Assembly: GCF_022489065.1 (NCBI RefSeq)
Contig: NZ_JAKVTW010000015.1
Coordinates: forward strand, 59,634-123,633
DNA length: 64,000 nucleotides
Direction of reading: 5' to 3'
From: Vreelandella neptunia
GTDB lineage: Bacteria > Pseudomonadota > Gammaproteobacteria > Pseudomonadales > Halomonadaceae
Position numbers and translations under genes: made by a program. Of this stretch, positions 63,422 through 64,000 are shown piece after piece; position 1 is the first letter of the stretch; each line of letters starts with the position of its first letter. The notes beneath the pieces were generated by a model. That model was given only the letters and a program-made list of their open reading frames with translations. It did not search any database and had not been told where the DNA came from.

Positions 63422-63835
63422 ATGGGGCAGCGACCACCCCTTTTAATTAACCGGCTTGACGCTGAACGTTTACAGCGCTTGATTGATGATGCCTCTGAAA
63501 AGGATCAAGCGGTGGCGGAAATGCTTGAGAATGAGCTTAGTCGCGGCGTCGTCGTTGACCCGAAAGAGGTTCCTGGCGATGTCGTTAGCATGAATAGCCA
63601 GATTCAGTTCACCGACCTTACCCGCGACAAGCAAATGGTTCGAACCCTGGTTTATCCCCATGCACTAAGCTGCACCGAGGATGGCCTTTCGGTGATGGCC
63701 CCTATCGGTGCCAGTCTACTTGGCCTAAAAGTGGGCGATACCATTGATTGGCCCCTGCCAAATAACAGCCAAACACTCTTAAGAATTGATGCCATACTTT
63801 GGCAACCTGAACGCGAAGGACAATTTCATCGCTAA
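63422..63835 (+). CDS. rnk: Nucleoside diphosphate kinase regulator Rnk
   Basis: 137 residues. A short N-terminal coiled-coil (LLINRLDAERLQRLIDDASEKDQAVAEMLENEL), then the GreA/GreB C-terminal FKBP-like domain: DPKEVPGDVVSMNSQIQFTD and SVMAPIGASLLGLKVGDTIDWPLP. Rnk binds RNA polymerase and is used as regulator of nucleoside diphosphate kinase in E. coli and Pseudomonas. AAGGAGAG precedes the ATG. A terminator follows directly. Confidence 0.92.
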   Translation: MGQRPPLLINRLDAERLQRLIDDASEKDQAVAEMLENELSRGVVVDPKEVPGDVVSMNSQIQFTDLTRDKQMVRTLVYPHALSCTEDGLSVMAPIGASLLGLKVGDTIDWPLPNNSQTLLRIDAILWQPEREGQFHR

Positions 63836-63845
63836 CGGATGATAT

Positions 63846-63876
63846 CCCCCAAGGCGTAAGCCCTGGGGGTTTATTT
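63846..63876 (+). terminator. Rho-independent terminator after rnk
   Basis: CCCCCA paired with TGGGGG (63846-63851 and 63864-63869) with further inner pairs, then TTTATTTG. Ends 41 nt after the rnk stop. Confidence 0.8.
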
Positions 63877-63891
63877 GTCTTTCATTCGCAC

Positions 63892-63924
63892 AAACAAAAA
63901 ACCCAACCGGGCGGCTGGGTTCTT
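63892..63924 (-). terminator. Rho-independent terminator in minus orientation
   Basis: AACCCA...TGGGTT stem with inner CC/GG pairs; an A-run on the left reads as a T-tract on the minus strand. It probably ends a leftward gene that lies beyond the right edge of the window. Confidence 0.7.
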
Positions 63925-64000
63925 CGTTGAAAACGGGTGAGGGGTGACCATGCAGGCAGCTCACAACCTTTACTCCTCACATTTCACTATTTACACATCG

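Overview
This window looks like a chromosomal segment of a halophilic gammaproteobacterium, most likely Halomonadaceae (Halomonas/Vreelandella). That placement is an inference from the family mix (caa3 oxidase with fused subunits I+III, DUF3549/RimK module, YeaC, DUF3080, EpmC, SUF with SufT, PutA/PutP with an AraC regulator) and not from a marker gene. No rRNA, tRNA, CRISPR array or intact insertion sequence was seen. Coding is dense and mostly housekeeping. The one clearly accessory pocket, visibly more AT-rich, lies at about 21.4-23.3 kb.

Layout. 0-7.4 kb: partial winged-helix gene, then a leftward caa3-type cytochrome oxidase operon (coxB, fused coxA/III, small membrane protein, Cu P-type ATPase), flanked by DUF2231 and CopD-like membrane proteins. 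7.4-13.2 kb: leftward DUF2797, yeaC, rhomboid protease, metallophosphatase-nadK, DMT exporter, Pmp3-like protein. 13.4-21.3 kb: CBS protein, small membrane protein, then proline catabolism (AraC regulator, decayed 5' fragment of a second proline symporter, intact putP, putA lacking a DNA-binding domain). 21.4-23.2 kb: parD with a parE interrupted by a stop codon, a PD-(D/E)XK-like protein, and yefM-yoeB. 23.6-28.7 kb: ompW, yqcC, then DUF3549, retropepsin-like protease, rimK and a helical protein, and sanA.

28.7-35 kb: leftward SUF iron-sulfur operon, sufR-B-C-D-S-T, with IscR-like and Fur-like sites upstream. 35-39 kb: yjfB, yjdM, PEBP, lipoprotein, DCC thiol protein, flavodoxin-like protein, deacetylase. 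39-42.6 kb: fadBA with a PsrA-like site. 42.7-47.7 kb: DUF5924 protein, slyA-like gene, membrane protein, universal stress protein, uup. 47.8-55.8 kb: AraC regulator facing a second acyl-CoA catabolic cluster (two acyl-CoA ligases, thiolase, acyl-CoA dehydrogenase, orphan periplasmic binding protein). 55.9-64 kb: tatD, epmC, MATE pump, DUF3080, tusA, ABM protein, rlmM, rnk.

The most interesting unexplained structures are: (1) degenerate repeats of about 14 nt with TTAA cores and SD-like TTAAGG steps, filling both the sufD-sufS and sufS-sufT gaps; (2) two leftward intergenic elements sharing an identical 13-nt anti-Shine-Dalgarno-like box in front of a strong terminator, candidate paralogous sRNAs; (3) a perfect 12-bp hairpin across the stop/start overlap that feeds translation of the copper ATPase in the oxidase operon; (4) the toxin-antitoxin pocket with a nonsense-inactivated ParE and a nuclease-fold-like neighbour; (5) a decayed second putP start. 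I did not find a clear multi-gene system of wholly unknown type.
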